64,000 bases of DNA, taken from the NCBI GenBank assembly GCA_016789725.1, contig JAEUQN010000010.1, positions 1 through 64,000 of the forward strand, read 5' to 3'. The position numbers and the translations under genes were made by a program. Source of the stretch: Blastocatellia bacterium. Its GTDB lineage: Bacteria; Acidobacteriota; Blastocatellia; RBC074. Of this stretch, positions 8,599 to 17,621 are shown piece after piece. The notes under the pieces were generated by a model. It was not told the DNA's origin. It worked only from the letters and a program-made list of their open reading frames with translations, and searched no databases. Positions within the stretch are counted from its first letter, which is position 1; each line of letters starts with the position of its first letter.

Positions 8599-9681
8599 TC
8601 AACTCAGCCGCGTGTAATCTGCTTTGCGTTTTTTGGGCGTGAAGCCTTCTTCGATAATTACATTCACGAGCATATCTTCGGTCGCTTTGTGATTCGCGCC
8701 CGCTTTGGAAATCACGTTTTCCTCAATCATCGTCGAACCAATATCATTCGCGCCGAAATGCAGTCCGCGTCGCCCGTCGGCCAACCCTACTGTCAACCAC
8801 GACACCTGCACGTTTTTGATGTTGTGCAAATACAGTCGCCCCAGCGCGAGCCAGCGCAAATATTCTTCACCTGACAAGCGGTTCGGGATCACTTTGCCAA
8901 TCGGTGTATTGTCGGGTTGGAACGTCCAGGGGATGAAGGAAATGAACCCGCCCGTGCGCGCTTGTAGGTGATAGAGTTTCTCCAAATGCTGAAGGCGCTG
9001 CTCCAGCGTTTCGCCGTAGCCAATCATCATCGTTGCCGTGGTTGGCAGTCCGATTTTATGCGCCGCTTCCATTGCATCGAGCCATTCCTGACTGTTGCAT
9101 TCGGTGCGGCGTTTCCGGCGAATTTCGTCCACCAGAATTTCGCCGCCGCCGCCTGGCAAACTGTCCAAGCCTGCGGCTTTCAGTTCGTGCAAGACCTGCT
9201 CATTGGTCATCCCAAAAGTCTTCGCCATCCCATAAATCTCGGTCGGCGAAAAGCAGTGTAAGTGAATGCCGTAGCGTTGCTTCAATTCGCGCAGCAGGCC
9301 TGTGTAATATTCCATCGGCAAATCGGGGTTCAGTCCGCCTTGCATTAACACGCCGCTGCCACCAATTTCGATCATCTCTTCGACTTTTTCGTAAATTTCT
9401 TCATAGCTCAGTACATAGCCGTCTTTGTCGCCCGGCTTGCGATAAAACGCGCAAAAATTGCAGACTGAAAAGCAGACGTTTGAGTAGTTGATGTTGCGAT
9501 CTACGACATACGACACGACGTTGTCGGGATGGAGTTCGTGGCGCAATTCGTCTGCGAGGCGTTGTAACTCTTCGGTCGGAGCTTCGTTGATCACGCGGAG
9601 CCATTCGTCCGGCGCGAGATGTTCACGATGGGCGATGCGTTCGAGTAAGGATGTGATGGTGGTTAAGGTAGCAGTAATCAT
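8599..9681 (-). CDS. mqnC: Cyclic dehypoxanthine futalosine synthase MqnC
   Basis: Radical SAM enzyme of the futalosine pathway to menaquinone; it cyclises dehypoxanthine futalosine. 360 aa from the ATG at 9681. The CxxxCxxC cluster 'CFSVCNFC' lies near residues 68-75, with '[12 protein letters not shown]' after it. Other landmarks are '[17 protein letters not shown]', '[15 protein letters not shown]' and '[20 protein letters not shown]', all characteristic of the MqnC/MqnE group; the length and C-terminus fit MqnC better. The frame is open 26 codons upstream, but no strong start is seen there. It is divergent from pepP. No other mqn gene is in the window, so the pathway is scattered. Confidence 0.9.
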   Translation of the reverse strand: MITATLTTITSLLERIAHREHLAPDEWLRVINEAPTEELQRLADELRHELHPDNVVSYVVDRNINYSNVCFSVCNFCAFYRKPGDKDGYVLSYEEIYEKVEEMIEIGGSGVLMQGGLNPDLPMEYYTGLLRELKQRYGIHLHCFSPTEIYGMAKTFGMTNEQVLHELKAAGLDSLPGGGGEILVDEIRRKRRTECNSQEWLDAMEAAHKIGLPTTATMMIGYGETLEQRLQHLEKLYHLQARTGGFISFIPWTFQPDNTPIGKVIPNRLSGEEYLRWLALGRLYLHNIKNVQVSWLTVGLADGRRGLHFGANDIGSTMIEENVISKAGANHKATEDMLVNVIIEEGFTPKKRKADYTRLS

Positions 9682-9860
9682 AAGGTTGATGATGTCCGGT
9701 GGACGTGGCGAATTGTTCACGTACAGATCAAGTTTTTCAGGTCGTCTGCAAAATTGCAAGTTGCCAATTCAGGTACGTTCGGGGTAAATACGATAGCGCG
9801 GTGGACAACCTGGTTATCCAATGACCTACGCCGCATCTTTAATCACAGGAGCATGCCTTA

Positions 9861-11174
9861 ATGAGATCACCACGACTGACCGAGTTCATGAGCAAGATGG
9901 AACCCAACAGCGTTGCTATCTTTTTTTCCGCGCCGGAAATTTTGCGCAACGCCGACACTGATTACGAATTTCGTCAGGACAGCGATTTTTACGCGCTGAC
10001 CCATTTGAATGAACCGGAATCTGTGGCCGTGATTTCACCCGGTCACGACAAACATCAATATGTGTTGTTCGTGCGTCCGCGCAATAAGGAAATGGAAATC
10101 TGGAACGGCTTGCGCGCAGGGGTTGAAGGTGCGATCAGTCAATATGGCGCGGATGCTGCCTACGACATCAGTCAGCTTGGACAAGTCCTGCCAAAATATC
10201 TGGAGGGCAATCAGAAGTTGTACTATCGTTTCGGCCTGCGCGAAGAAAACGATTTACGCGTCATCAAATATCTGAACAGTTTGAAAGCAGCCATTCGGGC
10301 GGGCAAGCAAACACCTTCGACCATTATTGATCCGAGCTTTTTATTGCACGAATTGCGCTTGCGCAAGACCGCTCCCGAAATCGAAAACATGCGGACTGCC
10401 GCGCGCATCAGCGCCGAAGGCCATATTGCGGCGATGAAAGCCTGTAAACCGGGAATGTATGAATACGAGTTGGAAGCCCTGGTTGAATATGTGTTTCGTT
10501 CCAAAGGCGCGGGCGGCACCGCGTATCAATCCATTGTCGGTTCGGGGTTCAACTCTACGATTTTGCACTACAACACCAACAACGCGCAGATCAAGGACGG
10601 CGATTTGGTGCTGATTGATGCGGGGGCCGAGTACCAGATGTTTGCGGGTGACATCACGCGCACCTTTCCCGCAAATGGCAAGTACAGTAAGGCTCAACAA
10701 GCCGTGTACGAACTGGTGCTGCACTCCAACAAAGAAGTCATTAAAATGATTAAGCCCGGCGAAAGTTTTATGGCGCTGCACGAAAAGACGATTGACATCA
10801 TCACGCAGGGCTTGCTGGATTTGGGCTTGTTGTCAGGTGATCTACAAGAGAACCGCGACCGAAAAACCTATGAACGCTTTTTTATGCACCGCACGGGGCA
10901 TTGGTTGGGAATGGATGTGCATGACGTGGGACGTTATAAGCTGGAAGACGGCTGGCGCAAGATCGAGTCGGGGATGGCCTTTACGGTCGAGCCAGGCATT
11001 TACATCCAACCCGGTACGGAAGGCGCAAGCGAAGAATTTTACAACATCGGCATTCGCGTCGAGGACGATATTGTGGTAACAGAAAGTGGATGCGAAGTTT
11101 TGACTGCGCTTGTTCCCAAAGAAGTTACCGAGATCGAAACCTTGATGAAAGAATCTATTTCGATTGCAGTGTAG
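9861..11174 (+). CDS. pepP: Xaa-Pro aminopeptidase (M24B, PepP-like)
   Basis: Metallo-aminopeptidase that removes N-terminal residues preceding proline. 437 aa, close to the 441 of E. coli PepP. The N-terminal aminopeptidase P domain (residues 1-150, with '[19 protein letters not shown]') is followed by the pita-bread catalytic domain. Dinuclear metal ligands are visible: Asp near 253 ('LIDAGAEY'), Asp near 264 ('GDITRTFP'), His in '[13 protein letters not shown]', Glu in 'TVEPGIYI' and Glu in '[10 protein letters not shown]'. The start is supported by an AGGAG at 9848-9852. The operonic status of the two small coiled-coil ORFs downstream is uncertain. Confidence 0.93.
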   Translation: MRSPRLTEFMSKMEPNSVAIFFSAPEILRNADTDYEFRQDSDFYALTHLNEPESVAVISPGHDKHQYVLFVRPRNKEMEIWNGLRAGVEGAISQYGADAAYDISQLGQVLPKYLEGNQKLYYRFGLREENDLRVIKYLNSLKAAIRAGKQTPSTIIDPSFLLHELRLRKTAPEIENMRTAARISAEGHIAAMKACKPGMYEYELEALVEYVFRSKGAGGTAYQSIVGSGFNSTILHYNTNNAQIKDGDLVLIDAGAEYQMFAGDITRTFPANGKYSKAQQAVYELVLHSNKEVIKMIKPGESFMALHEKTIDIITQGLLDLGLLSGDLQENRDRKTYERFFMHRTGHWLGMDVHDVGRYKLEDGWRKIESGMAFTVEPGIYIQPGTEGASEEFYNIGIRVEDDIVVTESGCEVLTALVPKEVTEIETLMKESISIAV

Positions 11175-11252
11175 AGGCGCGCGGAAAAGTTTATTGCTAT
11201 GTGTAGAGGCTTGTATTAAAGTCGAACTGCGCCCTGAGAAGAGCTACTCAAC

Positions 11253-11492
11253 ATGGAATATAAGCCAAACTTGTTGCCCAATTTACTTGATGACTTCCCG
11301 TCGGACCTGACGCTTTCCGAGACGTTACAGAAACTCGTGCGGGAGTTATCGCAATGTGTAGAAACTCTACGTGAAACACATGAGTTGGTGTCACCGCAAC
11401 TGGCTGAATTAGAACAACGATATCCAAACGCCCTCACAAAACGCGATGATCAAAGAAGCATGGGACGCGCTTCGAGCAGCTATCCTGCTTGA
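11253..11492 (+). CDS. Small coiled-coil protein, function unknown
   Basis: 79 aa, not recognised. Residues 20-58 (LSETLQKLVRELSQCVETLR and on) form an amphipathic helix likely to be a coiled coil. The last 16 residues (after 'NALTK') look unlike the rest and overlap the next ORF by 47 bp in another frame. This could be two overlapping genes or one gene with a frameshift near 11440-11446 (a +1 shift would join the helices). An AGAAGAG sequence 9-15 bases upstream of the ATG may serve as ribosome site. Confidence 0.45.
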   Translation: MEYKPNLLPNLLDDFPSDLTLSETLQKLVRELSQCVETLRETHELVSPQLAELEQRYPNALTKRDDQRSMGRASSSYPA

Positions 11493-11715
11493 TTCCGAAC
11501 TCAAACGACAACGCGAAGACATTTTACGTGCCCTCGGCATCATTCGTGAGCTGGCGGCGGAGAATGATTCTTTACGCGAACGGCTTACGCGCCTGGAAAA
11601 ATCGCACACCATGCTTCAGCAGGAAATGCGCCAAATCTTACTCAAACAATTGCACGAAGCCTCGTTGTCGGAGGACGCGTCATTATCCCGATCTGAAAGC
11701 CGACAGATTCATTGA
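11446..11715 (+). CDS. Small coiled-coil protein, overlapping the previous ORF
   Basis: 89 aa, not recognised. Residues 5-75 are a continuous heptad-like helix (LKRQREDILRALGIIRELAA, then ENDSLRERLTRLEK), i.e. a long coiled coil of bZIP-like or FlxA-like appearance, with a Ser-rich tail. It has no Shine-Dalgarno sequence and starts inside the preceding coiled-coil ORF, 47 bp before that ORF stops. It could be translated by coupling or be the second half of a frameshifted gene. The Oar-like barrel gene follows after 62 bp. Confidence 0.45.
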   Translation: MIKEAWDALRAAILLDSELKRQREDILRALGIIRELAAENDSLRERLTRLEKSHTMLQQEMRQILLKQLHEASLSEDASLSRSESRQIH

Positions 11716-11777
11716 TGAGATGGTACTGAACGCCGGACATAATTATCGGCTGAATGATCTGATTTACGGTTTCCTTT

Positions 11778-14660
11778 ATGTTGATGGTTTGTCGGTACAG
11801 TATTCTGTTTCTCGCCTTTTTCTTTTTCACTATCTTGGTTGAAACCCGTGCCCAGAGCGATTCTGCGCCCAAGCCCACATCGCCTAAGCCAACCCAGAAG
11901 CCCGGCCCTTCGCCTGCCGCTACTCCTCCCAAAAGGCCGCCGAGTGAGTTGCAAAAAGCTGTGCAGGAGTTTCGCGTCCAGGTCGGGCAAATTGGCTCCG
12001 GTGCGGGACCTGCCAGAATGGCCGGGAAGCAAAATGCTTACACGGGGCGCATTTATGAATACCTTCGCAACAATGCCTTGGATGCCTTACCACACGAAGT
12101 GCGGCAACGTGGTGGCAGCAAGTCTTTGCTCCAACGCAATCAATTTGGTTTCAGTTTGAGTGGGCCGGTTCGTTTACCCAAGGTGTATGACGGGCGCGGC
12201 AAAACCTTCTTTTCAGTTTCATACGAAGGGACGATTGAACGCATTGCACAAAGCTATTTGTTTACCCTTCCTACGACAGGGCAACGGGCAGGAGATTTTT
12301 CTGATTATGTGGACACCGCAGGCAATCCTGTAAAAATTTACGATCCGGCGACGACGCGCCCGAATCCCAATTACAATGCCACACAGCCGATTGCTGAGAG
12401 CAACTTGCAATATCTACGCGATCCGTTCCCGAATAATGTTATTCCGGCGAATCGGCTCGATCCGGTGGCACGAGCCTTGGTGGCAATGTATCCCACGCCC
12501 AACGTTTCCATTGGGCCATTTTTGCAAAATAACTATGCGGTCAATAACCCCTTTGAGAATCGCGCCAATGGCATAATTGCGAAGTTGGATCACACCTTGA
12601 CGGAACGTCAGCAACTCAGCTTCAACCTGAATACCTCCAGCGGGCTGCGCAAATCGCCCGAATATTTTTCAGGTCCGGCCAATTCCGGTCAGCCTAGCTA
12701 CAATTTTGAGACGCGCAGCGTTTCGTTGCAAAACACGTGGACCAAGTCACCCAAAGCGATTTGGCGCTTCAGCTTTTCGGCTTATCACAACCTGACCAGC
12801 TCATTGGAAGCGGAACAAGGTAAACAGGATTATCCGCGCCAACTTGGATTGACAGGATTATTTTCTGGTATTTTCCCAACCTTCCGATTTGGTAACTACC
12901 TCGGCATTGGCCCGCGCAATAATTCCGTGTTTCGGGAAAGCAGTTATTCCTACAGCCCTTCAGTTTCCGTTTCGCTTAACCGCAAAGCGCATACGCTCCG
13001 CCTGACGCAATCTTTCCGGCGCAATTTTGACAATGTTTTTAGCCCCTTTGCGCCGGCTGGATATTTTACGTTTGGGACGGCGATTACCAGCCTGCCGGGC
13101 ATTCTTAATACGGGGAATCCTTTTGCCAGCTTTTTGCTGGGCATGGTCAATCAGGGCGAAGAATCCATCGTTGGGCATCCGTCGTATTACCGCAAAGATT
13201 TCGTGAATTTCATCGCCAGCGACGAATATCGCGTGCGACCGGGAATCACCGCGACGTTTTCGGTCAACACGGAAATTTCAATGCCTCGCATCGAAAAGTT
13301 CAATCGGCAATCCACCGTTTCGCTCAAGCACATCAACCCTGCCAATGGCAAACCCGGCGCGCTGATTTTTGCCGGACGCAATGGCATCGGGCGCGCGTTG
13401 CAACCCACGACGATGCGGGCCGAGCCGAGCATTGGCCTGGCCATGAATCCGAACCGCAAGACGGTGGTGCGCTTAAATTATGGCCTGAGTTATCAGGCTT
13501 ACTCGCTCTATGGTCGTCATTTCGGCACACAGGGATTCAATACTGCCGCGCTGTTCCTTTCGCCGAACGATCAGTTGGAGCCAGCTTTTACTTTGCGCAG
13601 CGGCGTGCCGCAAAACTTCCAATTGCCGCCGAACCTGACTCCGACCGCCGCGAATGGAACAGACGCTGATTACGTTGATGCGTCTGGTCGTTTGCCCTCG
13701 ACACAGCAGTGGAGTTTGAGCGTGCAACGCGAATTACCAAAGTCGTTGCAGATTGAAATTAATTACGTGGGATGGCGCAGTCGAAATCTTTTCGTAGACA
13801 GTTTGGTACGCTTGAATGCGGTGCCGATTGAGAATTTGCAGTACCGTGATCAACTCTACAATCAGGCGTTCCGAGACTCGTTGCGACCTTATCCGCAATA
13901 TCGTAACTTAGCCTTGGGCGGCGTCTATCCGGCGGGGCAGGCGCACGGCCACGCGATGAATGTGACGTTGGACAAGCGGTTGTCCGCCGGGTTGTACGGT
14001 CGCGTGAGTTATCGCTTTGCCAAACAACTCGACAATGTGTCTTCTGGCAGCCCGCAAGACCCGAACAATCTGGACGTCGAAATGACGCTTTCGGCGAGTG
14101 ATATTACGCATAGTATGCAGGCCAGCTACACGTACGAGTTGCCGTTTGGCAAAGGCAAAGCGTGGTTGAGCAATGATGAATGGCTCAGCAAAGTCATCGG
14201 TGGTTGGAGCGTGAGCGGGCTGACATCGTGGCGAGGCGGCAATCCATTGGTGATTCGTCCGCTATTCAATCGGACCGGCACACTGATTCCAAATTTGCAC
14301 GTCAACGTTGTGCCGGGCGTCAATCCAAATGTCGAAAATCCTTCGCCGCAAGCCTGGTTCAATCCGGCAGCCTTTGCGCAACCTGACGATTTCACGATTG
14401 GCAATGCGTCGTATGCCCATCCCACCTTGCGCGAACCGGGCACGCAATTTCATCACCTTTCCATGACAAAACGCTTTGAGTTGAGCGGTGACAAAACGCT
14501 CGAATGGGTTGCAGAAGCGTTCAACTTCCCGAATCACGCGAATCTGAACGATCCCGATACGCGCATCGGAACGCCAGCCAGCCCGAATTTGAACGCCGGG
14601 AAAATCATCGGTTCGACGGGCGGACGCGTGATGCAATTGGGCGTGCGGATCTTGTTTTAG
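11778..14660 (+). CDS. Oar-like outer-membrane beta-barrel protein lacking the plug and regulatory domains
   Basis: 960 aa. A signal peptide (to about residue 25, '...ETRAQ') precedes a Pro/Lys-rich spacer ('PKPTSPKPTQKPGPSPAATP'). After residue 110 the protein aligns by eye with the barrel half of acidobacterial Oar-like receptors: 'FGFSLSGPVRLP', 'KTFFSVSYEG', 'QRAGDFS', 'YLRDPFPNNVIPANRLDPVA', 'LQIEINYVG', 'VSYRFAKQLDN' and the C-terminal strand ending in 'VMQLGVRILF'. A terminal Phe is the usual Bam signal. The N-terminal carboxypeptidase-like beta-sandwich and TonB plug seen in the second receptor (30519-34301) are missing and replaced by the spacer. It may be an open or differently gated channel, or a shortened paralogue. 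It ends 13 bp from the convergent glycosyltransferase gene. Confidence 0.8.
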   Translation: MLMVCRYSILFLAFFFFTILVETRAQSDSAPKPTSPKPTQKPGPSPAATPPKRPPSELQKAVQEFRVQVGQIGSGAGPARMAGKQNAYTGRIYEYLRNNALDALPHEVRQRGGSKSLLQRNQFGFSLSGPVRLPKVYDGRGKTFFSVSYEGTIERIAQSYLFTLPTTGQRAGDFSDYVDTAGNPVKIYDPATTRPNPNYNATQPIAESNLQYLRDPFPNNVIPANRLDPVARALVAMYPTPNVSIGPFLQNNYAVNNPFENRANGIIAKLDHTLTERQQLSFNLNTSSGLRKSPEYFSGPANSGQPSYNFETRSVSLQNTWTKSPKAIWRFSFSAYHNLTSSLEAEQGKQDYPRQLGLTGLFSGIFPTFRFGNYLGIGPRNNSVFRESSYSYSPSVSVSLNRKAHTLRLTQSFRRNFDNVFSPFAPAGYFTFGTAITSLPGILNTGNPFASFLLGMVNQGEESIVGHPSYYRKDFVNFIASDEYRVRPGITATFSVNTEISMPRIEKFNRQSTVSLKHINPANGKPGALIFAGRNGIGRALQPTTMRAEPSIGLAMNPNRKTVVRLNYGLSYQAYSLYGRHFGTQGFNTAALFLSPNDQLEPAFTLRSGVPQNFQLPPNLTPTAANGTDADYVDASGRLPSTQQWSLSVQRELPKSLQIEINYVGWRSRNLFVDSLVRLNAVPIENLQYRDQLYNQAFRDSLRPYPQYRNLALGGVYPAGQAHGHAMNVTLDKRLSAGLYGRVSYRFAKQLDNVSSGSPQDPNNLDVEMTLSASDITHSMQASYTYELPFGKGKAWLSNDEWLSKVIGGWSVSGLTSWRGGNPLVIRPLFNRTGTLIPNLHVNVVPGVNPNVENPSPQAWFNPAAFAQPDDFTIGNASYAHPTLREPGTQFHHLSMTKRFELSGDKTLEWVAEAFNFPNHANLNDPDTRIGTPASPNLNAGKIIGSTGGRVMQLGVRILF

Positions 14661-14673
14661 CAAGGACGCGAGA

Positions 14674-15702
14674 TCAAATGTTTTGGCCACGCGAGGACTT
14701 GGTTTTACTTGGCAAATCGCTCCGATAAATACGCGCGATGTTGTACGTTGTGCGGTGTTCGGGGGCGTAATACAACCGCGCGAACAAATCGCCGATGAAA
14801 CCTAAGCCGAGGAACTGCATCCCACCTAAAAACGTGACGGCGCTGAACAACAGGAGCGGCCCGTTTTTGATGAAGATGTCTTCGTGCCAGACCAGCTTTT
14901 TCGCCAGTAACCACGTCGCAATCATCCCGGACATCACAATCATCGTCACGCCGATCTTGCCAAAGAAATAGAGCGGGCGTGCCAAATACCGCAGCAAAAA
15001 CCGAATCGTCAAAATATCGAATAGCACGCGTCCTGTACGCGCCAAACCGTAATGCGATTTGCCGCCGCCGCGCGGCATGTCTTCGATGGGAACTTCGACG
15101 ATGGAAGCACCTTCGATATGGGCGAGCGCCGGAATGAAGCGGTGCATTTGCCCGTACAACGGAATGCGTTCGAGGACTTCGCGGCGATAGGCTTTGAAGG
15201 TAGTACCGAAGTCATGGAGCGGGACGCCCGATGCTTGTGCCATCAATTGATTCGCAATTCTTGACGGGAACGTACGCAGAAACCCATCGCGCCGATGCTG
15301 TCGCCAACCGCTGACGACGTCGTAGCCGCCTTCTTCAATCTTTTCGATAAAGCGCGGAATGTCTTCGGGGCGATGCTGCTGATCGCCATCCATGGCAATA
15401 ATGATGTCGCCGCGTGCGCGATCAAACCCGGCGGACAAGCCAGCCGTTTGCCCAAAATTGCGGCGCAGTCGAATGCCGATTACATGTGGATCAAGCGCCG
15501 CGATGTCTCGCAGCAGGATTTGGGTGCGATCCGTACTGCCATCATCCACGAGGATCAATTCATACTCTTCGCCGATGGCTTGCATGACGTTCGTCAGCCG
15601 TTCATACATCGGCGTGATGTTGAGTTCTTCGTTATGAAACGGGACGACGATGGAATAGCGAAGAGGTCCATCATTATCTGGCGAAAGTTGGTTCGTATTC
15701 AT
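14674..15702 (-). CDS. Family 2 glycosyltransferase, polyprenyl-phosphate sugar synthase type (GtrB/DPM1-like)
   Basis: Likely transfers a sugar from a nucleotide donor to polyprenyl phosphate at the cytoplasmic membrane face. 342 aa from the ATG at 15702. GT-A features: 'YSIVVPFHNEELNI' at the start, 'LVDDGSTDRT' and the metal-binding 'MDGDQQHRPEDIP', then 'GGGKSHYGLARTGRVLFDIL'. Two hydrophobic segments at the C-terminus (about residues 245-270 and 278-305) match the two-helix GtrB type. A TTG 13 codons upstream is an alternative start with no better ribosome site. Upstream on the same strand lies a Gfo/Idh/MocA gene with its own terminator. Confidence 0.88.
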   Translation of the reverse strand: MNTNQLSPDNDGPLRYSIVVPFHNEELNITPMYERLTNVMQAIGEEYELILVDDGSTDRTQILLRDIAALDPHVIGIRLRRNFGQTAGLSAGFDRARGDIIIAMDGDQQHRPEDIPRFIEKIEEGGYDVVSGWRQHRRDGFLRTFPSRIANQLMAQASGVPLHDFGTTFKAYRREVLERIPLYGQMHRFIPALAHIEGASIVEVPIEDMPRGGGKSHYGLARTGRVLFDILTIRFLLRYLARPLYFFGKIGVTMIVMSGMIATWLLAKKLVWHEDIFIKNGPLLLFSAVTFLGGMQFLGLGFIGDLFARLYYAPEHRTTYNIARIYRSDLPSKTKSSRGQNI

Positions 15703-15768
15703 TGCACGAATAAGCTTAGAAGGGCGGGGAAGAGTTTGCAACTAAAGTGATCTGACGCGAAAAAACAA

Positions 15769-15798
15769 AAGGGACAGTCGCATCACGAACTGTCCCTT
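15769..15798 (-). terminator. Rho-independent terminator of the 15831-17153 gene
   Basis: Perfect 10 bp stem AAGGGACAGT/ACTGTCCCTT (15769-15778 with 15789-15798) and a 10 nt loop. Read on the minus strand it is followed directly by a T-run interrupted by one G (15761-15768), the classic form. Confidence 0.9.
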
Positions 15799-15830
15799 CA
15801 ATCTTGTCTGAAATCGTTTGTGCGCAAGCC

Positions 15831-17153
15831 TTAGCGCATCGTAATTGCGCCGCCCGTTCCCAATGAATCCAGATTCATTTTCAGATTCCATTTTTCATTG
15901 GACTTCATCATTTTGTCCCAACTGACTTCACGGCCTTCGTAGGCAGCCATTCGGCCCAGAATCGTGGTCAACGTGGTTTCGGCACCCATCTCGCATTCGT
16001 TGTGGAACTTGCCTGATTTGACGCTTTCGACCAGCGCCTTCATCTTCGTGCCGACTGCCGCGTGCAAATCAACTTTGCCGCAATCAATCTTATCGGCAAC
16101 CTTTTGGCCTTCCTGCACTTGATTGTAATTGATCGTCGCCGGGCCGCTTTGCAACGACTCCGATGCGCCTTTTGAGCCGAAGAACCGCTCGCCCGATTGG
16201 CGATAGCCTTTGTTCCTGAACTGATTTGAATTGAAGCTGATGTGGACATCGCCCGGATAGGTGTAAGTCAGAATGAAGTGGTCGCTGCACAAATATTCCG
16301 CCGGAATGCCATCCACCTGCTTGCGCAACCCGCGTCCATTGGTGCCGGTGGCTTTGATCGGATGCGACTTTAACGCCCAATTCACAATGTCCAGAATATG
16401 AATATTTTGTTCGACCAAAATGTCACCTGACAGCGCACGATCAAACACCCAGTTGCGAAGGCGCGCCTCTAAATCGGTCATGCCAGGTTTGTTTTGACGT
16501 CCCAAATCGTTGGTGTAGTAGAAGGTCTGCCCCAGTACGATGTCGCCGATTTCGCCCGCATGAATGCGATCAATCATCCCGCGATAGCCCACATCGTAAC
16601 GCTTTTGCAAGCCAACATGCATACTGACTTTGCCATTAAATTTCTTGCCGATATTCATCACCTTCAGACAGCCGGTGACATCGGTCGCAACGGGCTTTTC
16701 GCAATACACGTGTTTGCCATTGCTGACCGCCGCTTCGAGGTGATCGGGGTGGAAGTACGGCGGGCTGGTGACCAGCACGACGTCCACATCCTTCGATTGC
16801 ACCAGCTTTTCGTAGGATTTGTGGCCTTTGAAAAGATTCGCTTCGGCGATTTTGCCGTAGCCTTTTTCCTCAGACTTTTTGTCGAAGTTCGCGCGTGCTG
16901 CCAACACCTTGTCTTCAAAGATGTCCATCAGCGCGGTAATTCGTACGTCTGTGTTGTTCAGGAATTCGCCGCCATCGTAAGTGCCGCGTCCGCCGCAGCC
17001 GATGATGCCGAGTCCAAGCGATGAATTGGCGGCATAGCCAAATGCCGTGGATGAGCGAACGATAAGCAGGCCCGCACCTGCTGTGGCACTGGTTCGCAGA
17101 AAATTGCGGCGCGAGACCGATGCCCCCAGAATTGATTTCGATTGCATTTTCAT
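15831..17153 (-). CDS. Tat-exported Gfo/Idh/MocA-family oxidoreductase
   Basis: 440 aa NAD(P)-dependent sugar dehydrogenase-like protein. The N-terminus has a twin-arginine signal, 'SRRNFLRTSATAGAGLLIV' (about residues 10-28). The Rossmann motif is 'LGIIGCGGRGTYDGG', and the family motif E-K-P is in 'VYCEKPVATD'. The start ATG at 17153 is set by a GGAGGA box 7 bases upstream (17161-17166); the open frame reaches slightly further but lacks a better start. Tat export implies folding with cofactor in the cytoplasm and action in the periplasm, as in many Acidobacteria and Planctomycetes paralogues that act on plant or algal sugars. It is monocistronic, with the terminator at 15769-15798. Substrate unknown. 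A second member lies at 24656-26005. Confidence 0.9.
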   Translation of the reverse strand: MKMQSKSILGASVSRRNFLRTSATAGAGLLIVRSSTAFGYAANSSLGLGIIGCGGRGTYDGGEFLNNTDVRITALMDIFEDKVLAARANFDKKSEEKGYGKIAEANLFKGHKSYEKLVQSKDVDVVLVTSPPYFHPDHLEAAVSNGKHVYCEKPVATDVTGCLKVMNIGKKFNGKVSMHVGLQKRYDVGYRGMIDRIHAGEIGDIVLGQTFYYTNDLGRQNKPGMTDLEARLRNWVFDRALSGDILVEQNIHILDIVNWALKSHPIKATGTNGRGLRKQVDGIPAEYLCSDHFILTYTYPGDVHISFNSNQFRNKGYRQSGERFFGSKGASESLQSGPATINYNQVQEGQKVADKIDCGKVDLHAAVGTKMKALVESVKSGKFHNECEMGAETTLTTILGRMAAYEGREVSWDKMMKSNEKWNLKMNLDSLGTGGAITMR

Positions 17154-17338
17154 GAAGAGTTCCTCCGTTGTCTGCATTATAGCCAAGAGCGGTTGATATG
17201 CCAGCCATTTGCGGTCACAAACTATGAAGTAAAGAACTGCCGCCGAAATTCATCGTGTCGTTGCTGCGCGATTGGCATCAGTCGCGCAACAGAGTCGGAG
17301 GCACGTCGTAGCGAATTGATTCGCTCGCGCGAGTAGCC

Positions 17339-17604
17339 AATGATGGTCGTTGAAAATTAACTTCGGCAAGAGTGAGGGTTTTGTTTTCGACCCAGCGGGT
17401 CGCCTGAGTGTAGGCAGGTCGTTTACGGCCTGTCAGAGGAAGCATAAACCGTCCGTCCCAGCGGGACGGTTGAGCCAACTGCATTCAATCGTCCCACTGG
17501 GACGTGTGGCGCTTCGGTGCTTCGTTACAGGCCGTCAACGACCTGCCTACACTCAATCGCCCCTGCTGGGGCATGGCCGGATTTAGTTTTCAAAGACCAT
17601 CATT
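17339..17604. repeat. Nested long palindrome, MITE-like or structured element
   Basis: Fills most of the gap between a Gfo/Idh gene and galU. The outer arms, 17339-17360 and 17583-17604, match at 20 of 22 positions. The inner arms, 17405-17433 and 17527-17555, match at 28 of 29. The 93 bp centre holds two small palindromes, CCGTCCCAGCGGGACGG (17453-17469) and CGTCCCACTGGGACG (17490-17504). Beyond the outer arms GTAGCGAAT (17308-17316) pairs with ATTCGCTAC (17602-17610), with an extra small hairpin on the left. No open frame of note lies inside. It looks like a non-autonomous mobile palindrome or a REP cluster. Confidence 0.75.
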
Positions 17605-17621
17605 CGCTACTACGTGGCTTA

